In this document: one piece after another, positions 1 through 7,130 of the stretch
Layout of the letters: each line of letters begins with the position of its first letter
Numbering within the stretch: position 1 is the stretch's first letter
Assembly: GCA_964343305.1 (NCBI GenBank)
Contig: CAYFJO010000083.1
Span: 1 to 31,613 of the forward strand
DNA length: 31,613 nt
Direction: 5' to 3'
Origin: CAYFJO01 sp964343305
GTDB lineage: Bacteria > Planctomycetota > Planctomycetia > Pirellulales > Pirellulaceae
The notes under the pieces: model-generated
Databases searched by the model: none
Told to the model about the DNA's origin: nothing
What the model saw: the letters and a program-made list of their open reading frames with translations, nothing else
Translations under genes and position numbers: made by a program

Positions 1-854
1 TTGTACTGGTCTTCGGCGGTGATCGGCTTGCTGCAGGCGAGTCCCATCAATGTGTTGCCATAGGTCGGTGTCATATAAACGCCACTCTTTTCGGCGGGAC
101 CACCGAATAATTCTTCGACGCAGTAACGCGTCCACTGCGGTGTGAACTCCGTGCCGCCCGAGAAGATACCCGTGATGCCGACTTCTTTAATGCTCGTGTC
201 ACGCTCTTCTAACCCAAGTGCGAGCCCGTCGAGCAACTTCGGAGTGGCGAACATGCACTTTACATCGTGGCCAGCGGTCAGGACGGTGATCGCCTGTTCG
301 ATGCAATGATCTTTATACGCTTCAAGGTGCTCCATCCAACCCTTCTTGATCAACTTGACGACCCAGCGCGGGTCGAGGTCGATGCAGAAACAAATGCCTC
401 CGCGATACTGGCAAAGATGCTCAACCGCCAGTCGCAATCGTCGCGGACCGGACGGGCCAAGCATCAGCCAATTCGAACCTTTGGGAAAATACTCGTCGGG
501 CAACGTGTCGCTGAACATCTCGTAGTCTTTCCAATGGTCTTCGATCACCATGCGGCTCTTCGGGATGCCGGTCGTGCCGCCGGTTTCAAATACGTAGACT
601 GGCTTGCCGGCGTGTCCTTTGGGGACCCAACGACGGATCGGGCCGCCACGCAACCATTCGTCCTCAAACAGCGGAAACTTTTTTAGGTCGTCGTAGCATT
701 TGACTTCAGTCAGCGGATCGAAGTTCAACTCCGTTTTCTTCTGCAACCAAAACGGACAGCCCGTCGATTCATGAAAGTGGAACTGAACGATCTCACAAGT
801 ATGAGCGTCGAGACGTGCTTTTGCTTCACGGGCAAGGGCATCAACATCGGCCAT
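1..854 (-). CDS. AMP-dependent (adenylate-forming) acyl/aryl-CoA ligase-like protein, C-terminus cut by window edge
   Basis: The minus-strand frame is open from an ATG at 854 to the window edge, giving 284 codons of an incomplete protein. Residues 91-100 read TGGTTGIPKS, the phosphate-binding loop of adenylate-forming enzymes, and residues 265-268 read YGNT, in the place of the usual YGxTE motif. The spacing and overall look resemble the PaaK/phenylacetate-CoA ligase branch, which activates a carboxylic acid as an acyl-AMP and then makes the CoA thioester. The substrate cannot be told. GAGG lies 7 nt before the ATG and supports this start. The gene diverges from the phosphatidyltransferase at 1041, with about 186 bp between them. 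The lid domain with its catalytic Lys lies outside the window. The fold is quite sure, the exact ligase type is not. Confidence 0.72.
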   Translation of the reverse strand, partial: MADVDALAREAKARLDAHTCEIVQFHFHESTGCPFWLQKKTELNFDPLTEVKCYDDLKKFPLFEDEWLRGGPIRRWVPKGHAGKPVYVFETGGTTGIPKSRMVIEDHWKDYEMFSDTLPDEYFPKGSNWLMLGPSGPRRLRLAVEHLCQYRGGICFCIDLDPRWVVKLIKKGWMEHLEAYKDHCIEQAITVLTAGHDVKCMFATPKLLDGLALGLEERDTSIKEVGITGIFSGGTEFTPQWTRYCVEELFGGPAEKSGVYMTPTYGNTLMGLACSKPITAEDQY

Positions 855-1040
855 TCGAAATCCTCAAGGGAAGAACAATTATGCGTGAAAAAGCGGGGTG
901 GAACGTCAAAGATGCGTCTTCGGCAGATTCCTAAAAAATAACTTACACACCGGGCTTCGACAACGGGGCGAAAACCTTATATTTAGGCGTCATTCGCGGC
1001 CCAATTTCTGCGACGCAACCCTCCAGAGGAACGTGAGTTG

Positions 1041-1598
1041 ATGAGTCGATACCTTTTGCTTCAGTTGATCACGGTGGCGCGGATTCCATTGGCGATCGTG
1101 ATCGTCGTCGTGCTGCTGACGCTCCAGCACACAACACAGGTGATCGTCACCTGCGCGGTCGTCCTAGCCATCGGCGAATTGACGGATTTCCTCGACGGTT
1201 TTCTGGCGCGGCGATGGAAATTGCAGAGCGAACTTGGGGCGATGCTCGATCCATACGCGGACAGTATTTCGCGGATCATCATCTTCTGGGGACTCGCCTG
1301 CGTCGAACTTTCGCTGGCGATCGTGCCGCTGGTGATGGCGCTGCGCGACGTGACGGTGTCTTACTGCCGCATCTATTGGGCGATGAAGGGAAAGTCGGTC
1401 TCGGCTCGATGGAGTGGGAAGGTCAAAGCGGTCGTGCAGTGCATCGCGGCATTTGCGTTGTTGTTCTTGCCGCTTTATCCCGAGGCTTATCGAGGCAACA
1501 CGCTGTTGATCTTTTCTTGGACAACCATTGTTGTGACGGCGTATTCTGGGATCGACTACTTCCGTGCATCGTTGCAGGTTTCGCGGGATGCGGAATGA
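1041..1598 (+). CDS. CDP-alcohol phosphatidyltransferase family membrane protein
   Basis: This 185-residue protein carries the complete CDP-alcohol phosphatidyltransferase signature D(x2)DG(x2)AR(x8)G(x3)D(x3)D at D49, D52, G53, A56, R57, G66, D70 and D74. Family members swap CMP on a CDP-linked lipid for an alcohol such as glycerol-3-phosphate or inositol phosphate. The rest is strongly hydrophobic, with several membrane helices (about 5-28, 33-47, 80-100 and 125-165), as expected for a PgsA-type inner-membrane enzyme. I chose the ATG at 1041 rather than the TTG at 1038, because AGAGGA (1025-1030) sits about 10 nt upstream. The acceptor alcohol cannot be read from sequence. It faces the glycerol-1-phosphate dehydrogenase gene tail to tail, which may or may not be functionally meaningful. 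Confidence 0.85.
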   Translation: MSRYLLLQLITVARIPLAIVIVVVLLTLQHTTQVIVTCAVVLAIGELTDFLDGFLARRWKLQSELGAMLDPYADSISRIIIFWGLACVELSLAIVPLVMALRDVTVSYCRIYWAMKGKSVSARWSGKVKAVVQCIAAFALLFLPLYPEAYRGNTLLIFSWTTIVVTAYSGIDYFRASLQVSRDAE

Positions 1599-1633
1599 GC
1601 ACTTAAACGATCGGCTGATGAAAATATACCAGT

Positions 1634-1683
1634 GTAGAACAATTGTCCCAATTGTTCAGAAACAGTTGAGACAACTGTTCTAC
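1634..1683. repeat. 50-bp nested palindrome between convergent genes
   Basis: The ends GTAGAAC (1634-1640) and GTTCTAC (1677-1683) are reverse complements, and the whole 50 bp pairs as one long hairpin with a few mismatches and wobbles. Each half is also its own hairpin: GAACAATTG (1637-1645), loop TCC, CAATTGTTC (1649-1657); and AACAGTTG (1661-1668), loop AGA, CAACTGTT (1672-1679). It lies between the stop codons of two convergent genes. It lacks a clear T-tract, so it could be a bidirectional terminator or a REP-like dispersed repeat. Confidence 0.8.
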
Positions 1684-1716
1684 AATCAGCAGGTACGCCC
1701 TCATCTGCCGCTCGCC

Positions 1717-2775
1717 TTAAACGATCGTGCTTGAGAATTCGCGGTACTCTTGCATCAACTGGTCGGGAGAGAATCGATCTAGGACCGTATATCGCCCGGG
1801 CCGCATATCGCGAGCGATGTCAAAAATCTGCTCCAATTCGCGTTCCACGTCTGGCGACAACTGCGAAAACAACAGCGGAATATTCCACGACTTGGCGAAC
1901 GCGATCGCCTCGGGCCGCAACTGCCTTTGCAAGTGCAGCGTAAACAACGTGGCCGAACCGACTTGAATGCCATGCAGCGTGTCGGGCGAGAGGCCAAGAT
2001 AGTCAATCGCGTGGCTAATCATGTGTTCGCTGCCGCTGCAAGGCCGACTGCTGCCAGTGATTCCCATCGCTACGCCCGAACAAAACAAACTGTGCACGAT
2101 CTGCCTTACGTAGCGGTCTAGCTCGAGCGACGCTTCGCCGTAGTTTAAGAGCGAATTGACGGCCAGGATCGACATTTCGAGCGCCGTGTCGTCAACCGGC
2201 TCACCCAGTTGATCGCGCGCCAACATCCAGTCGTTCGACGACGACGCGTTCGACAGGATATCTCCCGCCGCGGCCTGCCAATATTTTCGAGGAGCGTTTC
2301 GGACAATGTCGACGTCGACGATCACGCCAATCGGCGTTTGCGCGGCGAGGCTGGTCGTTTTTCCGTCGCTCTTTCTCAAGACGCTGATCGGCGACGCGAT
2401 GCCGTCGTTGGAAATGATCGTCGGGACGGCGAGCTGATTGACACGTTGCAGCAGCGACACGCGTTTGGCCACATCGAGCACTTTGCCGCCCCCCACCGCG
2501 ACGAGCAAATCGATGGCGTTTTGAAATACGTACGCTTGTAACCGGTCGGCCTCGTCGGTCGAATTCGACTCGATCACCAGATGCTGCCATTTGCTCGCTT
2601 TGGGCCCGTCGAGCATCGACTTGGCCACGTTCGCAGAAAACGACGCACCGGACACGATCAGCACTCGCCGGAAGCGCAGGTTCTTATCTTTCAAGTACTT
2701 CGCAATCTTGTGAATGCTGCCCGTTTCGATTTGAAACAGGACGGGCAGATTTGCGACTTGGCTGTAGAGTGCCAA
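1717..2775 (-). CDS. egsA: Glycerol-1-phosphate dehydrogenase (EgsA/AraM-type, iron-containing alcohol dehydrogenase fold)
   Basis: The 352-residue protein matches the family that reduces dihydroxyacetone phosphate to sn-glycerol-1-phosphate with NAD(P)H. Visible motifs are the nucleotide-binding GGGKVLDVAK (95-104), the substrate loop SNDGIASP (122-129), GDILSN (171-176, D172 a likely metal ligand), GSSRPCSGSEHMISHA (241-256, with metal-ligand histidines) and LHGIQVG (267-273, H268). These fit glycerol-1-phosphate dehydrogenase better than glycerol dehydrogenase GldA. The start is a TTG: no in-frame ATG or GTG lies between it and the upstream in-frame stop, and GGTGAT just before it can act as ribosome site. 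That site overlaps the stop codon of the upstream hydrolase, so the two are probably translationally coupled. No GGGP synthase-type gene is seen nearby. Confidence 0.82.
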   Translation of the reverse strand: MALYSQVANLPVLFQIETGSIHKIAKYLKDKNLRFRRVLIVSGASFSANVAKSMLDGPKASKWQHLVIESNSTDEADRLQAYVFQNAIDLLVAVGGGKVLDVAKRVSLLQRVNQLAVPTIISNDGIASPISVLRKSDGKTTSLAAQTPIGVIVDVDIVRNAPRKYWQAAAGDILSNASSSNDWMLARDQLGEPVDDTALEMSILAVNSLLNYGEASLELDRYVRQIVHSLFCSGVAMGITGSSRPCSGSEHMISHAIDYLGLSPDTLHGIQVGSATLFTLHLQRQLRPEAIAFAKSWNIPLLFSQLSPDVERELEQIFDIARDMRPGRYTVLDRFSPDQLMQEYREFSSTIV

Positions 2776-2779
2776 TGGA

Positions 2780-3670
2780 TCACCATTTGTTTTCTGCTCG
2801 GATTAATTTCAACCAATCGACCATACGGCCGGACAATGTATCATACGTGCCGGAGTACGAATGGTCAGCATCCGGGATGGTCACGATTTGGAACGGACCA
2901 CCTGCCGGCGTGAGTGCGGCAAGTGCTTCGGGAACACCCGCGAAAGCAACGTCGCCGTGTTCTAATTCTTGCTGGCCGTAGATGAACATCGTTGGGCAAG
3001 TCAATCGATCGGCAAACTTGACGATGCTGTATCGCTCGTCGCGGCCGTATTTGTCGACGTAGCCGCCGGCGGTGATCAGGATTGGGAACGGGAACGTGAC
3101 GTCCATAATTGTGTCCGGCCGGCCGTCTTTGATGAGTTGGTCGGCTTCGCGGAGCGTGGCGAGAGCTTCCGCGCTTCGTTCGCCGTTCTGAAAGCAGGAG
3201 TGCGACAAGCGTGGCGGCGAAGCAGCGATGATGGCGGCAACGTTTGAATGTGGCTCGTGAGCTTGCGAATAAACCGCTTTGATCGCGCCGAGGCTGTGAC
3301 CGAAAAGTCCGATTCGCTCGTGGCCCCGCTCTTTCAAAAAATCGAGCCAGCCGTTGATGTCATGCCGGCACTCGTCGACAACTTCGTAACATGCCCCTTG
3401 CCGGCGCCGGCGGCCGGTGACGATCGCAGTGTTCAATCCGTCGTGGCCGCGGGTGTTGCCCCACAGCACGGCAAGACCCAAATCCGTTAGCGGCGGTGTG
3501 ATGTTGGCGAACATCGACCCACCATAAAAATTGCTGCCGGCACCGTGAAGAAAAACAAAAGCGTCGAGAACGACCTGCGAATCGCCCGTGGCCGCCACCA
3601 AAGCTCCGTCGAGCCGCACGCAGTCGGAGGTCGTGGTTTTGACAAGATCGACGATCATTGGATTGGTCAT
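2780..3670 (-). CDS. Alpha/beta hydrolase family protein
   Basis: The 296-residue protein shows an oxyanion motif HGAG (42-45), a nucleophile elbow GHSLG with S126, an acidic stretch YGQQELEHGD near 231-240 and a likely catalytic His in DADH (H270). This order is typical of serine alpha/beta hydrolases. No signal peptide is visible, so it is probably cytoplasmic. The substrate is unknown. It is the first gene of a pair with the glycerol-1-phosphate dehydrogenase, whose TTG start lies 4 nt after this stop. The ATG at 3670 falls inside a heptamer repeat and has no clear Shine-Dalgarno. A second ATG at 3658 (residue 5) would remove only four residues, so the start is uncertain. Confidence 0.8.
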   Translation of the reverse strand: MTNPMIVDLVKTTTSDCVRLDGALVAATGDSQVVLDAFVFLHGAGSNFYGGSMFANITPPLTDLGLAVLWGNTRGHDGLNTAIVTGRRRRQGACYEVVDECRHDINGWLDFLKERGHERIGLFGHSLGAIKAVYSQAHEPHSNVAAIIAASPPRLSHSCFQNGERSAEALATLREADQLIKDGRPDTIMDVTFPFPILITAGGYVDKYGRDERYSIVKFADRLTCPTMFIYGQQELEHGDVAFAGVPEALAALTPAGGPFQIVTIPDADHSYSGTYDTLSGRMVDWLKLIRAENKW

Positions 3671-3716
3671 TCATCATTTGTCATTTGCAAGTGACCAATG
3701 ACGAATGACTAGTGAC
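3667..3716. repeat. Heptamer repeat with inverted halves (TCAT-N3 x3, then TGAC-N3 x4)
   Basis: TCAT occurs at 3667, 3674 and 3681, and TGAC at 3692, 3699, 3706 and 3713, every one on a 7-nt step. The first set is roughly the reverse complement of the second, so the block forms an imperfect inverted repeat centred near 3688. It covers the region where the leader of the alpha/beta hydrolase gene should be and includes its first codon. Confidence 0.75.
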
Positions 3717-3723
3717 ATCTCAC

Positions 3724-4206
3724 TTAATTCGACTCGTCATGCGTTTGTCCTGCCGGGTTCGGGACACTGCTCAATTGCGACAGCACTTGCAACACGCCGT
3801 TCATGTGCGCAAGCCGCGGACCAAAGCGGTCGACGAATTCGTTTAACATGAAATCGCCATCGATTAAGCAATCGGCCGACTCGTTGACTTCTTCGATCAG
3901 ACTTTCGAGAAACTCGGTTTGCACGTGGCTCATCGTCTCCGCTGCTTGACGACACTTGCGTGCCAAGCGTGGATTGGCCTTTCGCCACTGACCTAACTCT
4001 TGTTGCCGTTGGCGTTGTTGGGCACCCAGCATTTCGACCAGTTCTTCAAGCAAGTGATTCTGTCGATCCTGGCCTTCGACCAAATCATGAAGCAAGGAAG
4101 CGGTTTCGTTTTCGTTTGAATGATTGACCGGCTGCCCGTTCATTCCAGCATCCGCGGAAACATCGATGTGAAACATGGGGGAGAATTGTTGCGGATCGTG
4201 TGTCAT
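3724..4206 (-). CDS. Conserved-looking hypothetical protein with coiled coil
   Basis: This 160-residue soluble protein has no motif I can tie to a known function. Residues about 36-75 are rich in Leu, Glu and Gln in heptad-like spacing, which suggests a coiled coil. The middle (ELGQWRKANPRLARKCRQAA, 70-89) and the segment DFMLNEFVDRFGPRLAHMNG (118-137) look constrained, and I believe similar proteins occur in other planctomycetes, but that is from memory only. The ATG at 4206 is preceded by AGGAG at about 10 nt, a good ribosome site. The stop lies 53 bp upstream of the hydrolase start, with the heptamer repeat in between, so the two may share a transcript. Confidence 0.65.
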   Translation of the reverse strand: MTHDPQQFSPMFHIDVSADAGMNGQPVNHSNENETASLLHDLVEGQDRQNHLLEELVEMLGAQQRQRQQELGQWRKANPRLARKCRQAAETMSHVQTEFLESLIEEVNESADCLIDGDFMLNEFVDRFGPRLAHMNGVLQVLSQLSSVPNPAGQTHDESN

Positions 4207-4687
4207 CCTGAATATGCTCCTGAAAGATATTTCCCCGACTTATGTGCCGGGCTGCGACAAAGAACTAGTATAAGCATGTTCTGACGATATTGTCGAGTCA
4301 CAGGGTTAATTTGATTTTTACGAGTCGAGGGTGGTTACATCGATTTGTGTACATATTTGGAACGACCGCGCGACTCGCCCTTGCCGCGCAAACTTCGCTG
4401 GCCCGCAAAGTTTCGCACCGCGATGGACTGAATCCGTCAACGTAGCTGGATTCGAGGGAATTCAGCATATCACACTCGACTGAATTCTCACGAATTCCGC
4501 TACGAATATCCACGCGCGTCGACCGCAACTTTACCCACGCGTACATTCCGCATCGTTGTTAAAGTCTTCGTGTGTTACCGCCGATGGATGTCGATGCGAT
4601 AAGCCGACGATCATCGCGCTGCCCATCAACGAGTCGCCTACAACGAATCAAAGTGTCGGACGGATTACCAATCCGTCCAACGGGGGA
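4207..4687. other. 480-bp intergenic region between divergent genes
   Basis: No credible gene is seen here. Short frames such as the minus-strand one at 4298-4546 have no ribosome site or recognisable protein features. The stretch must hold promoters for the genes starting at 4206 (minus) and about 4688 (plus), but I cannot assign them with confidence. Its clearest content is the nested palindrome at 4441-4504. Confidence 0.6.
4441..4504. repeat. 64-bp nested imperfect palindrome with GAATTC cores
   Basis: Left arm 4441-4465 and right arm 4480-4504 pair over 25 positions with only two mismatches and two G-T pairs, around a 14-nt loop (4466-4479). The right arm is itself symmetric, GAATTC-TCAC-GAATTC (4482-4497), and the left arm nearly so, GGATTC-GAGG-GAATTC. 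There is no T-tract. It lies between divergent genes, so a terminator role is unlikely; a REP-like dispersed element or regulatory site is more plausible. Confidence 0.8.
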
Positions 4688-5307
4688 ATGATGTCAGCTA
4701 GCGGAACGAACAAATCACCATCCATCGGCTTTCTTTCAGTCGTGGAGCACGAAGATCAAAATCTGTACGGCGGATATCTGATTCTGAATCCGAGCGGCCG
4801 GCCGTTGGAATTTCATTGCACCGCGCCCGTGCGGGCGAATCGTGCTCAAGAGATCCTTTACGGCGCAACACTGAAACCATATCTCTGCGGCGAACAAATC
4901 GGACGAACGTTGTTGGGCAAAGCCAGCAGTAAGCCGTTGTTTCTTTGCACGGACGAACTGCACGCGCTGACGGTGCGGCAATTTATCAAGACGCCGACCA
5001 TGCTGATCGTCGACCGATGCCNNNNNNNNNNNNNNNNNNNNNNNNNNNNNNNNNNNNNNNNNNNNNNNNNNNNNNNNNNNNNNNNNNNNNNNNNNNNNNN
5101 NNNNNNNNNNNNNNNNNNNNNGCTCCCAAATCACTCCAACGATTCACGATCGACGGCATTCAAGCAGCGACCTTGGAAACGCACATCGACGACCAGCAAG
5201 CGATTCTTGACGCCTGGCAGCCGTATCGCGGCAATCTCGACCTGTTCGAACCGTTCACGCGCATTCGCGAGGCGATCGAGGAAGCACAGTGCAGCGTCAC
5301 GCGATGA
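4688..5307 (+). CDS. Hypothetical protein, interrupted by a scaffold gap
   Basis: The N-terminal part runs from ATGATG (4688/4691, G-rich stretch just upstream) to 5021, giving 111 residues including SIGFLSVVEHEDQNLYGGY and a Cys-containing segment FHCTAPVRANRAQEIL. The C-terminal part is read after the N run in a different frame, from 5122 to the TGA at 5305-5307 (ending IREAIEEAQCSVTR). The frame change is explained by the unknown true length of the gap, so this is not evidence of a pseudogene. I do not recognise the family. The stop overlaps the next start as ATGA, so it is coupled to the SNF2-type ATPase and probably works with it. Real length is unknown. Confidence 0.65.
5022..5121. other. 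Assembly gap of exactly 100 N
   Basis: A run of 100 N replaces sequence inside the hypothetical gene. One hundred is the customary placeholder for a gap of unknown size, so distances and reading frame across it cannot be trusted. Confidence 0.97.
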
Positions 5308-7052
5308 GCGTTCCACAAGAACGAAGAATCGAATTGGAAACGGCATCCGTTGACGTTTCCATTCCCGTCGCAACTTTTGCCACCGGTTGGCAAACCGCGC
5401 TCGCTCGACCGCCCAAGATCGATGTCGTATCGTCATCGGCCTCGTTCCCGATGCCGCGTACCGTTTCGATTCGCATTTCCAATTCACCGGTGCGGACATT
5501 TAGCTTCACATTTCCCGAGGGACCCGAATGGACAAAGCCCGCGAGACCTGCTCGGGAATCGAAAGAGACTGCGAGTTCGCCGCCGGCCGAGCGAAAGCCA
5601 AAATCCACTCGCATCAAGCCACCTGCTGACATTATCAAGCTCGAAGACCGCCTGTATTACGTCCTGCAACCGTCGCTGGAATCGATGGTCGCGGGTGCAT
5701 CGGTCGATTTTCCGTTCGAACCGTTTCCCTATCAGTTCGACGGGATCGCGTTCCTTTATCCGCGTCACTCCGCGATCTTGGCCGACGAAATGGGACTCGG
5801 CAAAACGATGCAAGCGATCTCCGCCATTCGCCTGTTGCTTTATGCCGGCGAGGTGCGAAGTGTGCTGCTCGTCTGCCCCAAACCGCTGGTGACGAATTGG
5901 AAACGCGAGTTTGCCTTGTGGGCTCCCGAAATTCCACTGGCGATCATCGAGGGTGATCAGGCGAAACGATCGTGGCAGTGGCGCGAACCGATTGCACCGG
6001 TCAAGATCGCCAACTATGAACTCTTGATGCGTGATCGTGACGCGGTTGTCGATCCCGAATTGCATTTCGACTTGGTTGTGTTGGACGAAGCCCAGCGGGT
6101 CAAGAATCGTAACAGCACCACCAGCCAGGTGGCGCGAGCTATTTCACGGACGCGGAATTGGGCGATGACTGGCACTCCGATTGAAAACAGCGCAGACGAT
6201 CTCGTGGGCATTTTCGAGTTTCTCTCCCCCGGCTTTCTCAGCAGCGGCATGTCTCCGCGAGCGATGGCCCGCAGTGTCAGCGACCATGTGATCCGGCGGA
6301 CGAAGGACATGGTGATGACCGACATGCCGCCCAAGTTGTTCCGCGACGCCGAATTGAATTTGTCGCCCGAACAACACGAAACCTATCGCCGGGCCGAAGA
6401 TGAAGGCATTGTGCAACTGACTGACATGGGCGAAGGGATCACGATCCAACACGTCTTCGAACTTGTTCTGCGTTTGAAACAAATCTGCAACTTCGATCCC
6501 GCCACCGGCACCAGCAGCAAGCTGGAACGTCTCGAAGCCGACTTGGAAGAAGTTGTGGCGAGCGGCAAAAAAGCAATCATTTTCAGCCAGTGGGTCAAAT
6601 CCATCGAACAAATGCGAGGACCGCTCGCGCGATTCAACCCGCTTGAGTACCACGGCAAGATCCCGTCCAAGAAGCGTGACCCGATTCTGCGAGAATTCAA
6701 GGAAGCGGAAGACCGCCATGTGCTGATGATGAGCTACGGCGCGGGCAGCGTTGGACTCAATCTGCAATTCTGCGAATACGTTTTCCTGTTCGATCGCTGG
6801 TGGAACCCGGCGGTGGAGGACCAGGCGATCAATCGAGCACATCGCATCGGCGCGGCAGGCCCGGTCACCGTCACCCGCATGCTTGCGCTGGGAACCATCG
6901 AAGAACGCATCAATCAAGTGCTGCAAGAAAAGCGAGAACTGTTCGACACGATTTTCTCGGAAACCGACACGCCGCGCAACGCCGGCCTCACGCGCGAAGA
7001 AATCTTCGGGCTATTCGACCTGCGCATGCCAAGCACGGATAAGGCGGCGTAG
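5304..7052 (+). CDS. SNF2/Swi2-family DEAD/DEAH-type DNA translocase (helicase-like ATPase)
   Basis: The 582-residue protein has a complete SNF2 motor. Motif I is DEMGLGKT (161-168), motif Ia CPKPLVTNW (near 191-199), motif II DEAQ (261-264), motif III TGTPIEN (289-295), motif V GAGSVGLNLQ (about 479-488) and motif VI QAINRAHRIG (507-516). These ATPases translocate on double-stranded DNA to remodel protein-DNA complexes or act in repair and restart; the bacterial target is usually unknown. Residues 1 to about 130 show no known domain and could bind a partner. The ATG at 5304 overlaps the upstream stop (ATGA), which favours this start over one at 5289. It is the second gene of a two-gene unit with the gap-broken hypothetical gene. 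It ends tail to tail with the mosaic propeller gene. Confidence 0.9.
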   Translation: MSVPQERRIELETASVDVSIPVATFATGWQTALARPPKIDVVSSSASFPMPRTVSIRISNSPVRTFSFTFPEGPEWTKPARPARESKETASSPPAERKPKSTRIKPPADIIKLEDRLYYVLQPSLESMVAGASVDFPFEPFPYQFDGIAFLYPRHSAILADEMGLGKTMQAISAIRLLLYAGEVRSVLLVCPKPLVTNWKREFALWAPEIPLAIIEGDQAKRSWQWREPIAPVKIANYELLMRDRDAVVDPELHFDLVVLDEAQRVKNRNSTTSQVARAISRTRNWAMTGTPIENSADDLVGIFEFLSPGFLSSGMSPRAMARSVSDHVIRRTKDMVMTDMPPKLFRDAELNLSPEQHETYRRAEDEGIVQLTDMGEGITIQHVFELVLRLKQICNFDPATGTSSKLERLEADLEEVVASGKKAIIFSQWVKSIEQMRGPLARFNPLEYHGKIPSKKRDPILREFKEAEDRHVLMMSYGAGSVGLNLQFCEYVFLFDRWWNPAVEDQAINRAHRIGAAGPVTVTRMLALGTIEERINQVLQEKRELFDTIFSETDTPRNAGLTREEIFGLFDLRMPSTDKAA

Positions 7053-7130
7053 AACAAGCCTACGAGAACAATTCGGTCACGGGATCAGGTGCATCTTGGG
7101 CAGCGTCATATTAACCTCAAATGCTGTACA

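Noticed and set aside
1634..1683. Classical intrinsic terminator
   Set aside because: The stem is AT-rich and no T-tract follows on either strand, so a repeat-element reading was preferred, though some termination role is not excluded.
3667..3716. CRISPR-like array
   Set aside because: Units are 7 nt, invert in the middle and have no spacers.
4298..4546. 82-codon minus-strand frame in the large intergenic region
   Set aside because: It contains the nested palindrome, has no ribosome site and encodes no plausible domain.
4688..5307. Pseudogene or programmed frameshift in the hypothetical gene
   Set aside because: The frame changes only across the 100 N, whose true length is unknown, so the gap explains it.
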